64,000 nt of DNA. Source: Quadrisphaera sp. INWT6. GTDB lineage: Bacteria > Actinomycetota > Actinomycetes > Actinomycetales > Quadrisphaeraceae. The DNA is taken from contig NZ_VUOH01000003.1 in NCBI RefSeq assembly GCF_015390235.1, positions 372,001 to 436,000 of the forward strand, in the 5' to 3' direction. The translations under genes and the position numbers were made by a program. Positions 17,322 through 26,697 of the stretch are shown here, piece by piece. The number at the start of each line of letters is the position of its first letter. Positions within the stretch are counted from its first letter, which is position 1. Under the pieces are notes generated by a model, which was not told the DNA's origin, did not search any database, and saw nothing but the letters and a program-made list of their open reading frames with translations.

Positions 17322-18326
17322 CCGCCACGACCTCCCCGACGCCCAGTGGCACCTGCTCGAACCGCTGCTACCCGACCGCACCCCACGCCGCGGCGGCCGC
17401 TGGGCCGACCACCGGCCCGTCATCGACGGGGTCATCTGGCGGGTCCGCACCGGCTCACCATGGCGAGACCTACCGGCGGCCTACGGTCCCTGGCAGCGTT
17501 GTCGACTCCGTCTACGACCGCCATCGACGCTGGTCAGCTGACGGCACATGGGAGAAGGTCCTGGACGCGCTGCGCACCGAGTGCGACCTGGACCTCACTG
17601 CGCAGGAGGGTGAGTGGGTGGTGTCCATCGACTCCTCGATCATGCGCGCTCACCACGACGCCGCCGGCGCCAGAGGTGAACCACCACGCGACGTGCCGCC
17701 CGAGCGCCTGGCCGCGCAGGTCCCACCCAGCCCCCGGGAACGGGGGCGTTCGGGGGGTCAACACCGGACACCTCGACCCGGAAGCCGCCAGGCGCCAGGC
17801 CAGCCGTGAGCGAGAGGGCCTGGGGCGGTCCCGCGGTGGCCTGAGCAGCAAGGTGCACCTGCTCGCCGATGCCCGCTGCCGTCCCCTGGTGTGCGCGGTC
17901 AGCCCCGGCCAGCGCGGGGACACGTTGGCCTACCCGGTCCTGATGGGCCGGCTTCGCATCCCTCGAAGCGGGTGCGGGCGGCCACGGACCAGGCCGGACC
18001 GGGTGATGGGTGACAAGGCCTACTCCAGTCGTCCAGTGCGCGCTGACCTGCGCCGTCGTCACATCACCGCGACGATCCCGGTGCCAGATGACCAGGCCGG
18101 TCACCGGCGCAAGCGCGGGTCGCGCGGGGGTCGTCCGTACGCCTTCGACGCGGAGGCCTACAAGGGCCGCAACGTCGTGGAGCGGACGTTCGCCAAGCTC
18201 AAGGACAACCGGGCGTTCGCGATGCGTACCGACAAGCGGGGGTACATCTTCGCCGGGACGGTGGCGGTGGCGGCGCTGCGGATCTGGCTGCGGGACCTCA
18301 CTCGGCGAGATCCGTCAGACACGCCC
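17266..18326 (+). mobile_element. IS5-family (IS427-like) insertion sequence
   Basis: The element is about 1061 bp, bounded by imperfect inverted repeats that match at 16 of 18 positions: GGGCGTGTCTGAGCGATC at the left and the complement of GGGCGTGTCTGACGGATC at the right. A TA flanks both ends (17264-17265 and 18327-18328), consistent with a 2-bp target duplication; the surrounding CTAG palindrome could make it 4 bp. It has inserted in the 3' part of the STAS gene. Confidence 0.88.
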
Positions 18327-18329
18327 TAG
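17311..18329 (+). pseudogene. IS5-family transposase in three frames
   Basis: A DDE transposase is recognisable across three frames. The N-terminal block is DLPDAQWHLLEPLLPD; the middle frame holds YDRHRRWSADGTWEKVL and VVSIDSSIMRAHH (first Asp); the last frame holds GLSSKVHLL, VMGDKAYSSR (second Asp) and VERTFAKLKDNRAFAMR (Glu). Shifts occur near 17500 and near the G-rich run about 17750. IS427-group elements can use a programmed frameshift, but two shifts in the same sense are more than that group needs. The copy is probably inactive, or misread. Confidence 0.82.
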
Positions 18330-18330
18330 G

Positions 18331-18402
18331 CCGGTCACTCCGGCGGCTCCGGTCACTCCGACGGCTCCGGTCACTCCGGCGGCTCCGGTCACTCCGGCGG
18401 CA
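18331..18402 (+). repeat. 18-bp tandem repeat, 4 copies
   Basis: Four near-identical copies of an 18-bp unit that encodes P-V-T-P-A-A. In the uninterrupted STAS gene they would code for a flexible Pro/Thr/Ala tail. The IS lies just before the first copy. Confidence 0.85.
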
Positions 18403-18493
18403 CCGCCGGTTGCCCAAAACGCGCTACCGCTCACCGCTCCGCCTCAGCACATCGCCTTCAAGAGGTGGAGGCCCTGCGTGCGATGGTCACCCC

Positions 18494-18961
18494 ATGGCCA
18501 GTGATGCACCTGCAGAGCACCTCGAGCGAGAGCTCGCCGTGCTCCTGCGCCGCGCCCGCGGCATCTCCGGCCAACTGGCCAGGCAACTCCACCCCGACTT
18601 AAAGCCCGGGGCCTACGGCCTGATGCTCCGCATCGCCCTGGAGGGGGACGCCCGAGCCGCCGACCTGGCCGCCTACCTCGGTATCGGCAAGCCCACCATC
18701 TCCCGGCAGCTCGCCACCCTGGAGCGCCTCGCCCTGATTGAGCGCTCCCGCGACCCTGAGGACGCCCGCGCCCACGTCGTGACCCTCACCGCCGCCGGCA
18801 CCGCCCAGGTCGAGCAGGTTCGCGCCGCGCGCCGGACCCACGTGCACCAGATGCTCAGCAGCTGGAGCGACGACGACGTCGAGCTGCTCGCGAGATTGCT
18901 GGACCAGCTGAACCGCACCCTCGCCCAAGAACCGGTGGAGGACACCACCCGTGGTGGCTGA
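18494..18961 (+). CDS. MarR-family transcriptional regulator
   Basis: This 155-residue winged-helix regulator has LGIGKPTISRQLATLERLALIERSRDPEDARAHVVTLT, the recognition helix and wing of MarR proteins, with flanking dimerisation helices. It likely acts as a dimer on operator DNA. ATG 18494 is chosen because it overlaps the reconstructed end of the STAS frame (stop 18502-18504), so the two genes were probably translationally coupled before the IS insertion. A truncated copy lies at 15737-15966. Confidence 0.88.
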   Translation: MASDAPAEHLERELAVLLRRARGISGQLARQLHPDLKPGAYGLMLRIALEGDARAADLAAYLGIGKPTISRQLATLERLALIERSRDPEDARAHVVTLTAAGTAQVEQVRAARRTHVHQMLSSWSDDDVELLARLLDQLNRTLAQEPVEDTTRGG

Positions 18962-19128
18962 GCACTGACCCCTTTGGCCATCTGGCTAGTTGGCCAGAAC
19001 TCGCTTCAGCCCCACCTGCCCAGTCCGGCCCCGGCCTTGGGCGCACCATCGCCCAGACGAGTGAGCCAAAAAGCACACAGCGACCGCAGCTACCACGATG
19101 GGGACTGCGCCAGCCCCCGGAGGTTCCC

Positions 19129-19410
19129 TTGAGCGGCCGGTCCGTCCTGTTCACGACCACCAGGTGCTGCCTGACTCTGATCGGAGCCGCAGGGCTGGGG
19201 TTCACTGCGGCGCTGCTCACCGCGATCGTCGCCGCGGCCCTAGCGCTGCTGGAGGTGCCCGTCTTCGCCTCTGCCACCGCCGTTGGTGGCGTCGGTGCTG
19301 TCGGTGGCGTCGGTGCTGTCGGGGCCGGCAGTGTCATCGGGGCTGGCGTGGTCATGGGAATGCTGGTCTTCGTGGTGTCCGCCCCGCTGGTGTGGCGCGC
19401 TACCTGGTGA
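19129..19410 (+). CDS. Small membrane protein
   Basis: This 93-residue protein has two predicted hydrophobic segments (about 13-45 and 66-90), separated by a GAVGGVGAVG repeat. A GGAGG ribosome site lies 6 bases before the TTG start at 19129. No family is recognised. It follows the MarR gene by 167 bases. Confidence 0.5.
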   Translation: MSGRSVLFTTTRCCLTLIGAAGLGFTAALLTAIVAAALALLEVPVFASATAVGGVGAVGGVGAVGAGSVIGAGVVMGMLVFVVSAPLVWRATW

Positions 19411-19446
19411 GCAACCTCTCAACCTCTACCCCCGTGACTTACCCAC

Positions 19447-19479
19447 GCCTCACTCATGCCTCACTCATGCCTCACTCAT
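19447..19479 (+). repeat. 11-bp tandem repeat, 3 copies
   Basis: Three exact copies of GCCTCACTCAT lie in the 390-base gap between two small genes. I see no gene in this gap. Confidence 0.8.
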
Positions 19480-19797
19480 GCCTCAGGTACCGAAAGGCCT
19501 TGAGGTGGACGCCGGCGCGCGGTGCGTGCGCTGGCCCGCCACGGGCACCACCGGGCTCCAGAGCTGGCCCACGAGGCACTGGCGCCCCCACCGGGCCCGC
19601 CGCTACGCCCGGGCACCCACGGCCCCACCCGCCCTTAGGGACCACGTCGCCGGCCTCTCTCACCGATAATCTGGATCTTCCGGCTGCCACGCCGCCCATG
19701 GCGAGGCCCGGTCCAGCCCCAACGATACAGGCCCGCCACCAGCTGCCGTCCTCAACCTCACGCAGCGCCACGCACAGTGGTTGCCTAGGGTGCACTG

Positions 19798-20088
19798 GTG
19801 TCGTCCTGGGTGATCCGCAAGACGCTGCCCACCCACGACTTCGGCCTCGATCTGGGACGGGCTCACGGCGCCGCCATCACCGGCCCCCACTTCCTGTACT
19901 GGGCCGGTCCCCACATCCGCTACCCGCGCGCCCCCTCCTGGGTGTGGCTGGCTGGGCTGTGCCCCCAGGTCGCTTACTTCCGCACCCAGAGCGACGCCGA
20001 GGCAGCCGCTCACGCTTTCGCCAGCGACTGGAAGCGCACCCTGAGCATCAGGGCCGTCACTGTTGATGCCCCCAGCCCACAGCACTGA
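19798..20088 (+). CDS. Hypothetical protein
   Basis: This 96-residue frame begins VSSWVIRKTLPTHDFGLDLGRAHGAA. It is rich in aromatic residues (FLYWAGPHIRYP, SWVWLAGL) and ends with RTQSDAEAAAHAFASDWKR. The last part resembles the helical tail of small single-domain proteins. Composition is protein-like, but I recognise no family and see no strong ribosome site. Confidence 0.5.
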   Translation: MSSWVIRKTLPTHDFGLDLGRAHGAAITGPHFLYWAGPHIRYPRAPSWVWLAGLCPQVAYFRTQSDAEAAAHAFASDWKRTLSIRAVTVDAPSPQH

Positions 20089-20165
20089 CCCCTGCTCATC
20101 GACCTGCCAGTCGGCCTACCCGTCCTTCTACTTGTCGACCAGCAGGCAGTAGAGCCCGGACGCAC

Positions 20166-20783
20166 TCAGAACATGTGCTGATCCACCAGCTTGGCCAGTA
20201 CCGCTCGGCGCTGTTCGGCCACAGCGGCTGCCTGCTTCCAGGCCAGGTCGTTCTCGCACTCCACCACCTGGGCCACCGCCGCCAGCAACTGGGCATACCC
20301 CTCCAGGAAGACCACGTCCTCCAGCGCCGCGGTGCCCGCCTCCGCGCTGCTCACCCGCGCCTCGACCTGGCCCACCTGGACCGAACGGGCGCGCAGCTGG
20401 AACAGGTACAGCTGCACCGCCTCACGGCGGGCCTGGCGTGCGTGCTCTCGGCACAGCTGCCTGGCCGAGGCGTACTCGAGGAGCTCGCGGCTGAAGGCGG
20501 TCCTCTTAGCCGAGGTCACCCCAGCGCTCCCGGTGGTGACCTCGGTACTGGTTTCGGTGCTGGTTGCGCTGGTGCCGGCGGCGCCCTCTACAGCCTCGGA
20601 GTGCTCCGCCTCTTGCTTCGGTGTGGGACCGGACTCACCCGCGGACGGAACTGCACTGACGCCGCCGATACCGCCGATGAGGCCGGAGCTGCTCGGGATG
20701 CCGTGGGCTGGCATCGCCAGCGCCGCGGTCGCTGCGTGGCGACAGTCGGCGACGCTGCACTTCACCGACCCAGGGTGCAGCAC
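20166..20783 (-). CDS. Hypothetical helical protein
   Basis: This 205-residue frame has a low-complexity Ser/Thr/Glu N-terminal half. Its C-terminal half (from about 95) is a long helical region, ELLEYASARQLCREHARQAR onwards, with regular Leu/Ala spacing suggestive of coiled coil. The start is uncertain. It may be part of the same signalling neighbourhood, but no known domain is seen. Confidence 0.5.
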   Translation of the reverse strand: MLHPGSVKCSVADCRHAATAALAMPAHGIPSSSGLIGGIGGVSAVPSAGESGPTPKQEAEHSEAVEGAAGTSATSTETSTEVTTGSAGVTSAKRTAFSRELLEYASARQLCREHARQARREAVQLYLFQLRARSVQVGQVEARVSSAEAGTAALEDVVFLEGYAQLLAAVAQVVECENDLAWKQAAAVAEQRRAVLAKLVDQHMF

Positions 20784-20840
20784 TGCCGGCCCGCGATCGG
20801 GCAGTGATGACGCTGGCGTGTCGCTGCACCGATGCGGGGG

Positions 20841-21560
20841 CTAGAACGCTGGCGAGGACGTGATGGGCAGAGGTGTCCAGGGCGCGATGGGGGTGAGGCT
20901 CATCTCCTCCTCAGCGCCGGCCGTGCCTGGAGGAAACTGGCGGGCGGCAGAATCGCTGCTGCTGCCGCTGCTGCCGCTCCCCCCCCCCCCCTGCGCGCAG
21001 CAGCGGCAGCCTTGGCTGCTCGAGAGCGCTCGGCGGCCGCAGCCCGGCTGGCGGCCACCGGCCCGGCCAGGCCAGGGCACCAGGCGCCAGCGCAGCCACG
21101 CCGCCGGGTAGGCCACCGCCCGTGCTGGACGCGCGCCGCCGTCCGTGGCCACCCCACGACGACGACGCTCAGCGGCCAACTCAGCGGCGTGGCCGCCTCC
21201 ATCGTGGTCGACCAGGTCAGCACGCACCGAAGCCGTCGCTGACGACATCGAGCTAGTCGTGGGTCCGGTCGTGGGACCGGCGGCGTAGGTGCGGGCTTTG
21301 CCATCGGGGGTGTGGTCGATGGCCCACACGAAGTCATCCACCCCCCAGCCTTCCGCCACGAAACCTCGGATGACCGAGGCCACCGCCGCCACCGACAGCG
21401 GCCGCAGGTCCAAAGCCCGGGTGCGCAGCTGCTCGGCCACCGCCACCAGCGCCGCACGACGCTGCCCTCGCGTCGGCCCCGCTGCAGGACCTCCAGCGGG
21501 GCTCTCAGTTCTGGCGGCGTTCGATCCACTGTCAGGGCGATAGGTGCCGACGATCTGCGA
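20841..21560 (-). pseudogene. Replication-protein-like remnant
   Basis: The minus strand encodes EQLRTRALDLRPLSVAAVASVIRGFV, then EGWGVDDFVWAIDHTPDGKA and PAAWLRWRLVPW. This resembles the C-terminal part of actinobacterial plasmid or replication-type proteins; I infer this from pattern memory only. There is no start codon of its own, the frame shifts after the WLRWRL block, and a 13-base C run (20979-20991) follows. It is best read as a fragment beside the resolvase. Confidence 0.45.
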
Positions 21561-21598
21561 CTTGCCCCCCGGCGTTTCGGCTGCTCGTCCGGGTCTGC

Positions 21599-22387
21599 TT
21601 ACGCGCCGGTAGCACCCGGCTGGGGCGTAGGTGATCCAGCGCGCTGCACGGCGCGGTAGACCGTGGAGCGCGCCACCCCGAACAGCTCCGCCAGCTCCGC
21701 TCCGGTGTGCTCCCCGCCCAGCCACAGCGCCACCAGGTGCGCCTCCTGCTTGGCCTTGAGCTTGGGCGGCTTGCCCCGCAGGCGCCCCTTGGCCTTGGCC
21801 ACCGTCATCCCCTCCCGCGTTCGGGCCCGAATTAGGTCGCCCTCGAACTCGGCCACCATCGCCAGCACGTTGAACAGCAGTCGACCCACCGGGTCGGTCG
21901 GGTCGTGCACCGTGGCGCCCAGCTGCAGGCCCACCCCACGCTCGGTGAGGTCGGCGACGATGTCGCGCGCGTCGGGCAGGGAGCGGGCCAGGCGGTCCAG
22001 CTTGGTGACCACCAGGGTGTCCCCAGCCCCACAGGCCGCCATGGCCTCGCGCAGACCGGGACGGGCGCGGTTGGCACCGGTCAAGCCGTGGTCGACGTAC
22101 ACCCGGGCCCCCTCGACGCCAAGTGCTGCCAGGGCGGTGCGGTGGGCGGTGAGGTCCTGCTCGGTGGTGGAGACCCGGGCGTAGCCGACCTTGAGGCCCG
22201 CTGGCTGCGGGCTCGGGTCGCGATGGACTGTCGACGTCGCCCCGTCCCCCGGCGCTACCGCCGCGGTGGGAACGGGACGGAAGGCGGCGGGCGGGGCACC
22301 GGCCGGCCGCGCGGTCGCCGCCGGTGCCGGTGCCGGTGCGTCGCTGAACAGGCTCACGCCGGCCAGTGTCGTGCAGGTGTCCCGCAA
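21599..22387 (-). CDS. Serine recombinase (resolvase/invertase family)
   Basis: This 262-residue protein has an alanine/proline-rich N-terminal extension (about 65 residues) and then a resolvase domain. The domain starts KVGYARVSTTEQDL with the catalytic Ser, followed by LDRLARSLPDARDIVADL and EFEGDLIRARTREGM. The C-terminal helix-turn-helix GAELAELFGVARSTVYRAVQ completes the family layout. Such enzymes resolve transposon cointegrates or invert DNA. The N-terminal extension is unusual and may reflect a later start. Confidence 0.92.
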   Translation of the reverse strand: MRDTCTTLAGVSLFSDAPAPAPAATARPAGAPPAAFRPVPTAAVAPGDGATSTVHRDPSPQPAGLKVGYARVSTTEQDLTAHRTALAALGVEGARVYVDHGLTGANRARPGLREAMAACGAGDTLVVTKLDRLARSLPDARDIVADLTERGVGLQLGATVHDPTDPVGRLLFNVLAMVAEFEGDLIRARTREGMTVAKAKGRLRGKPPKLKAKQEAHLVALWLGGEHTGAELAELFGVARSTVYRAVQRAGSPTPQPGATGA

Positions 22388-22654
22388 CAGACACCGTCAC
22401 CGGGCTTTAGCGCGGGCGGGGTATCCGGGCCCTATAGGTGAGCACGACGCGCGCCATTTGAGCCTGTGTTCAGGGTGTCCCGTAGGACGGTCCTCATACG
22501 GGACGCACCCACCTCAAGGCCCTTAGAGGTTGTTGTTGGCCCAAGCGGAACCATCTGCTCCGCGGAGCGACCGTCAGCAGGCGCGCGGCGCGCATGCCTC
22601 CGGCACGCCTGCTCTCAGCAACGTCACTCCAGCCCGTCCCCTACACGGCATGCT

Positions 22655-24052
22655 GTGCCACGTGACCCTGACCACCGCACCGACCCTCCGTTGATCACCG
22701 GCGACGCAGACCACGCGCTGCGCCCAGCCCCCCGCTGGGCGTGGATGGGGGCCACCGCCTGCGCAGCGCTGATCGCGCTCGACCTCGCCCTCGGATCGCT
22801 GTCAGGGGATCGCGCGGACTCCAACCTCGCCGGCACCATGGCGCTGGCCCCCACCCTGACCGGCATCGGCGGATCTCGCCGCCACGTCATCGCCATCGGC
22901 GCCCTAGCCACATCCCTGGCGGTCTTGAGCTGCTGGTTTGACGGTGTGCCACCCCTGACCGCCCTGGTGCGCTGCAGCATCCTGGCGCTGGTCACCGCTC
23001 TTGTCGCCCTGGTCGCCGGAATGCGCCAGCGCCAGCTGGCCCAGCTGCAGGACCGCCGCCAGGCCGCGCGCACCCTGCAGGCGGCGATGCTCACCGAGCT
23101 ACCTCAGCCCGACCACCTGCAGCTGGCCTCGCGCTACCTGCCCGCCAGCAGCGGTGACCAGGTCGGAGGGGACTGGTACGACGCCCTCGTCGACGCAGGC
23201 GGCTCCACCGTGCTGGTCATCGGTGACGTCATCGGCCACGACATCCGCGCCGCCGCGGCGATGGGGCAGGTCCGGGCGGTGCTGCGCACCTGCGCGGTGC
23301 AGGGCGGGCAGAGCCCCGCCCAGGTGCTGACCGCCACCGAGGTGGCCCTGGAACACCTGGGGCTGGACGTGCTGGCCAGCGCCACCGTGGTGCGCATCGA
23401 CCAGAGCCCGGTCGAGGCTGAGCGCGGGTTGCGGCGCATCACCTGGTCCAGTGCCGGGCACCCACCACCGATCTTGCTGGTCCCGGCCCCCCGGTCAGCT
23501 GCCGAACAGCACACCCCTGCTCATGCTCCGGGTCCCGTAGCTCCCACCGGGTTTACCCCCGGGTCTGCAGCGCCAGCGGTCGGTGCACAGGCACAGGTTC
23601 TGCATCACGGCGGGGACTGCGACCCGGGCAACACCCACGACCACGGTCGCGTGATGGACCTGACGGGCGCCGGCGACGCCGACGTCCTGCTCGGCGTGGG
23701 CACCGGGACGGTGCGGGTCGACCACTCCTGCCAGGTGCCGCCGGGAGCGACGCTGCTGCTGTACACCGACGGCCTGGTGGAGCGCCGCGACGCCGACCTC
23801 GACGCCGGGACCCGGGCCCTGTGCCAGGTCCTGGAGGCCGAGGCCGCCCGAGACCTGGAGGACCTCCTGGACGAGGGGCTGCGCCAGCTGGTCGGTGCTG
23901 GTCACGGTGATGACGTGGCGGTGCTGGCGGTGCGCGCCCACCGCGAGGACGCTCCACGCCCGCTGGAGGCGGGCCCGGTCCACGGCGCTGGTCCAGCCGA
24001 TGTGGCGGACATCCCCCCGACACCCGACGCAGCCACCCTCAGCCCCCGGTAG
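22655..24052 (+). CDS. Membrane-bound SpoIIE-type PP2C phosphatase
   Basis: This protein of about 465 residues has several N-terminal membrane helices (WAWMGATACAALIALDLAL; HVIAIGALATSLAVLSCW; ALVRCSILALVTALVALV) and then a PP2C/SpoIIE domain. The metal-binding and family motifs are DQVGGDWYDALVD, VIGDVIGHDIRAAAAMGQVR, LLLYTDGLVERRDADLD and GHGDDVAVLAVR. It should dephosphorylate a STAS protein in response to a membrane signal. An insertion of about 60 low-complexity residues splits the phosphatase domain before the YTDGL motif. GTG 22655 is chosen; sequence before it to 22466 is not protein-like. Confidence 0.88.
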   Translation: MPRDPDHRTDPPLITGDADHALRPAPRWAWMGATACAALIALDLALGSLSGDRADSNLAGTMALAPTLTGIGGSRRHVIAIGALATSLAVLSCWFDGVPPLTALVRCSILALVTALVALVAGMRQRQLAQLQDRRQAARTLQAAMLTELPQPDHLQLASRYLPASSGDQVGGDWYDALVDAGGSTVLVIGDVIGHDIRAAAAMGQVRAVLRTCAVQGGQSPAQVLTATEVALEHLGLDVLASATVVRIDQSPVEAERGLRRITWSSAGHPPPILLVPAPRSAAEQHTPAHAPGPVAPTGFTPGSAAPAVGAQAQVLHHGGDCDPGNTHDHGRVMDLTGAGDADVLLGVGTGTVRVDHSCQVPPGATLLLYTDGLVERRDADLDAGTRALCQVLEAEAARDLEDLLDEGLRQLVGAGHGDDVAVLAVRAHREDAPRPLEAGPVHGAGPADVADIPPTPDAATLSPR

Positions 24053-24299
24053 CCCCCACCGCCCCGCCCCCCAGGGCAACATCGGGTCCGATGGCGAGGT
24101 GTGCGAGCGGCGCGTCCTTCGCAGCGGCTGACCCGCAGGGGCGGCTGGCACGCACAATAGGCGCCGACTGAGGCGTCCCTGAGGCAGTCACCGGTGCGTG
24201 CACCGGCTTGACTCCGTCAGCGCATCGACAAGCGTCGGCAAGCACGATCGGGCCTGCATCCACCTCACCTGGGCCGGCACACCCCGGCCAGAGTGCACC

Positions 24300-25439
24300 T
24301 CAGGTGGATGCGGCGGCGATGACCTCGAGGAGGTAGGCCCGGCGCACCGCGCGGTGCCGGGCGAGGGCGCCCGCCACGCTGAGCAGGCTGCCCGTCCCGG
24401 CCAGCTGCTCAGCGGCTTCGACGGCGTCGGCGTAGGCCGTGGCCCGCTGGGCGGTGTGCTCACCGAGCACCAGGTGCAGCTCGACCTGCTGCTGACCGGC
24501 GGCGACCGCGCGGCTGACCTGGTGGCGCACTTGGGAGCGGACATCGGCGAAGGCCCGTGCGGCGCGGTCGAGCTGGTCGGCCACGGCGAGGTCGAAGGCG
24601 CGGGCAACGGAACCGTGGCCCTCTGCTGTGGTGAGAGACCCGGCGTCCCGTTCCTGGACCACCAGCTCTACCAGCTGCTCGGTCACTTGATCGGTCACCT
24701 GCTCGCTCACCTGGTCGGCCAGCTCCAGCGCGCGGGGAGCCTCAGCGAGCAGGAGCAGCTGCAGCTCGCGCAGCACGTCCTCCATCGCCTCCTTGGCGCC
24801 CAGCAGGTCAACCGCGTCCAGAGCGGGCAGGGTCACGGCGGACCCAGGGCGCCCCGGACCCAGCTCAGCAGCGGTCGCACTGACTGATGCGGCGGGTCCT
24901 GGCCTGCCGCTGGACACCGGTGACGGGTGGGTGTCCTCACTCCACGCCGCTAGCAGCTCCTCGACGCTCAGCTCGAGCGCGGGTGAGTCTTCGGCTCCGC
25001 CCGGTTCTTCTGCGTCGACGCCGGAGAGGGTCAGCTCGAACCACACGCTCTTGGGCGCGCTGGCGCTGGGACCAGCACCCCACGAGGTGGCCAGGGCCTG
25101 CACCAGGGATAGGCCCCGCCCGCTCATCGCGGTGGCGCTGGGCGCGACCAGCACCGGCAGGGTCGCCGAGCGGTCCCGGACGGTGATGCGCACGCCGTCG
25201 TGGATGCTGTAGACGGCGACGTCGAAGTCGGTGCGGGCGTGCAGCACCGCGTTGGCGGCCAGCTCCGAGACCAGCAGGCCGGCGTCATCGGCCAGCGCTG
25301 GGACGTCGCTGCTGGCCACGGCGTCCTCGACGAAGCGCCGGGCTGAGCGCACCGAGGTGATCTGGGGCGGGTAGGTCATCAGTCCAAGGCCCTGGCGCAC
25401 GGCTGGCAAGCTGCCGGTGGGCAACGCTCGCCCGTCCAC
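24300..25439 (-). CDS. RsbW-type ATPase with unknown C-terminal domain, paralogue 1
   Basis: This 379-residue protein has an N-terminal GHKL ATPase fold: LLVSELAANAVLHARTDFDV is the N box and MSGRGLSLVQALATSWGAGP the glycine box. That fits an anti-sigma/STAS kinase or sensor. A variable linker leads to a C-terminal domain (about 205-379) starting LPALDAVDLLGAKEAMEDVL and ending ALARHRAVRRAYLLEVIAAA. The same C-terminal domain is in the genes at 29062 and 34267. GTG 25439 follows an AGGGA sequence. It diverges from the quinone oxidoreductase gene. Confidence 0.88.
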   Translation of the reverse strand: MDGRALPTGSLPAVRQGLGLMTYPPQITSVRSARRFVEDAVASSDVPALADDAGLLVSELAANAVLHARTDFDVAVYSIHDGVRITVRDRSATLPVLVAPSATAMSGRGLSLVQALATSWGAGPSASAPKSVWFELTLSGVDAEEPGGAEDSPALELSVEELLAAWSEDTHPSPVSSGRPGPAASVSATAAELGPGRPGSAVTLPALDAVDLLGAKEAMEDVLRELQLLLLAEAPRALELADQVSEQVTDQVTEQLVELVVQERDAGSLTTAEGHGSVARAFDLAVADQLDRAARAFADVRSQVRHQVSRAVAAGQQQVELHLVLGEHTAQRATAYADAVEAAEQLAGTGSLLSVAGALARHRAVRRAYLLEVIAAAST

Positions 25440-25620
25440 GGTGTCTCCCTGGGGTGCTCTGTGGGCCACCGGTGCTGCGGCCCCGGTGACCGTAACCGCA
25501 CCACGGTCCTGGCGCGTACTGGTACGGCGATCTCGAGTTGCCCGACGCCGGTATGCAGGTTCCCGTGAGACCACGACCGCTGTGGGCACTGCCCCGGCCA
25601 CCCAGACAGGAGCCGCGGCT

Positions 25621-26547
25621 GTGCGCGCACTGACCTACACCACCTCCGGCGCCCCCGCCGAGGGCTTCCACCTCGGCCAGACCCCCGAGCCTCACGCCGG
25701 CCCCGGGCAGGTGCGCATCCGCGTCCACGCCGCCGGCATCTCGCCCCTGGACCGGAAGACCGTGGCCGGCGAGCGAGGCGAGGCGGAGCCGCCGACTCCG
25801 GCTGTGCCGGGGATCGATGCTGCCGGCACGGTAGACGAGGTCGGCGAAGGCGTCAGCGACGTCAGCGTCGGCGATGAGGTCTTCGGCCTGGGCAGCGGCA
25901 CCCACGCCGCCCACGCGGTGCTGTTCGCTTGGGCGCACAAGGCCCCGCAGATCGACTGGAGCGTGGCCGCAGCAGCTCCCCTGGCCGTCGAGACCAGCCA
26001 GCGGGCGCTGGGACTCATCGAGGCCCAGGCCGGACAGAACGTGTTCGTCGACGGCGGTTCAGGTGGGGTGGGGGCCGTTGCGGTGCAGGTCGCGCTGGAC
26101 AGGGGTCTGGGCGTCGTTGCCTCTGCGGGGCAGGACAACCAGGACTACCTGCGCGAGATCGGCGCCGTTCCGGTCCTGCATGGGGAGGGCCTGCTCGAGC
26201 GGGTCCGCGCGGTGGCGCCCGGCGGCCTTGACGCGGTCCTCGACATCGCCGGGAAGACCCCCGCCGAGGATCTCGCGGCGCTGGTGTCCCATCTGGCCAG
26301 GGTCGTCTCGATCGCGAACCCGGAGGTGGCCGAGCGCGGTGGCATCTTCACCGGCCCCACCCCGTCCGCGGGCCCCGACGAGCGCGAAGAGCGTGGCCTG
26401 GGCCAGGCGATGGCTCACGCCGCGGATCTCCTGCGTCGCAACGCCCTGGTCATCAAGGTGCAGACCTTTCCCTTGGAGCGTGCAGCGGAGGCGTACGCGA
26501 GGAGCACGTCCGGGCAGGTGCGGGGCAAGGTCGTGCTGCTGCCGTGA
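25621..26547 (+). CDS. Quinone oxidoreductase-like MDR protein
   Basis: This 308-residue zinc-independent MDR-superfamily reductase has the NAD(P)H-binding loop VDGGSGGVGAVAVQVA (about 143-158), the N-terminal GroES-like fold VRIRVHAAGISPLDRK, and the C-terminal PLERAAEAYARSTSGQVRGKVVL. No structural zinc cysteines are present, as expected for quinone reductases. GTG 25621 follows CAGGAG. It is likely cytosolic and dissipates electrophiles or quinones; the substrate is not inferable. Confidence 0.9.
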   Translation: MRALTYTTSGAPAEGFHLGQTPEPHAGPGQVRIRVHAAGISPLDRKTVAGERGEAEPPTPAVPGIDAAGTVDEVGEGVSDVSVGDEVFGLGSGTHAAHAVLFAWAHKAPQIDWSVAAAAPLAVETSQRALGLIEAQAGQNVFVDGGSGGVGAVAVQVALDRGLGVVASAGQDNQDYLREIGAVPVLHGEGLLERVRAVAPGGLDAVLDIAGKTPAEDLAALVSHLARVVSIANPEVAERGGIFTGPTPSAGPDEREERGLGQAMAHAADLLRRNALVIKVQTFPLERAAEAYARSTSGQVRGKVVLLP

Positions 26548-26697
26548 CCACCTTCATGGCTTCGGGCCCACCAGAGGCGACCGCCTGAGGGGAGGGAGTT
26601 TCAGTGCGGTTTGCATCGCGCGCGACCGGGAACCTCACGCCGATCACACCGGCACCCCGACTGAGCGCCGGTCGTCAACGTGCAAAGGAGCCCACCG

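Noticed and set aside
17311..18329. Programmed frameshift as the sole reason for the split transposase
   Set aside because: Two shifts in the same direction are needed, while IS427-type elements use one. A damaged or misread copy is simpler.
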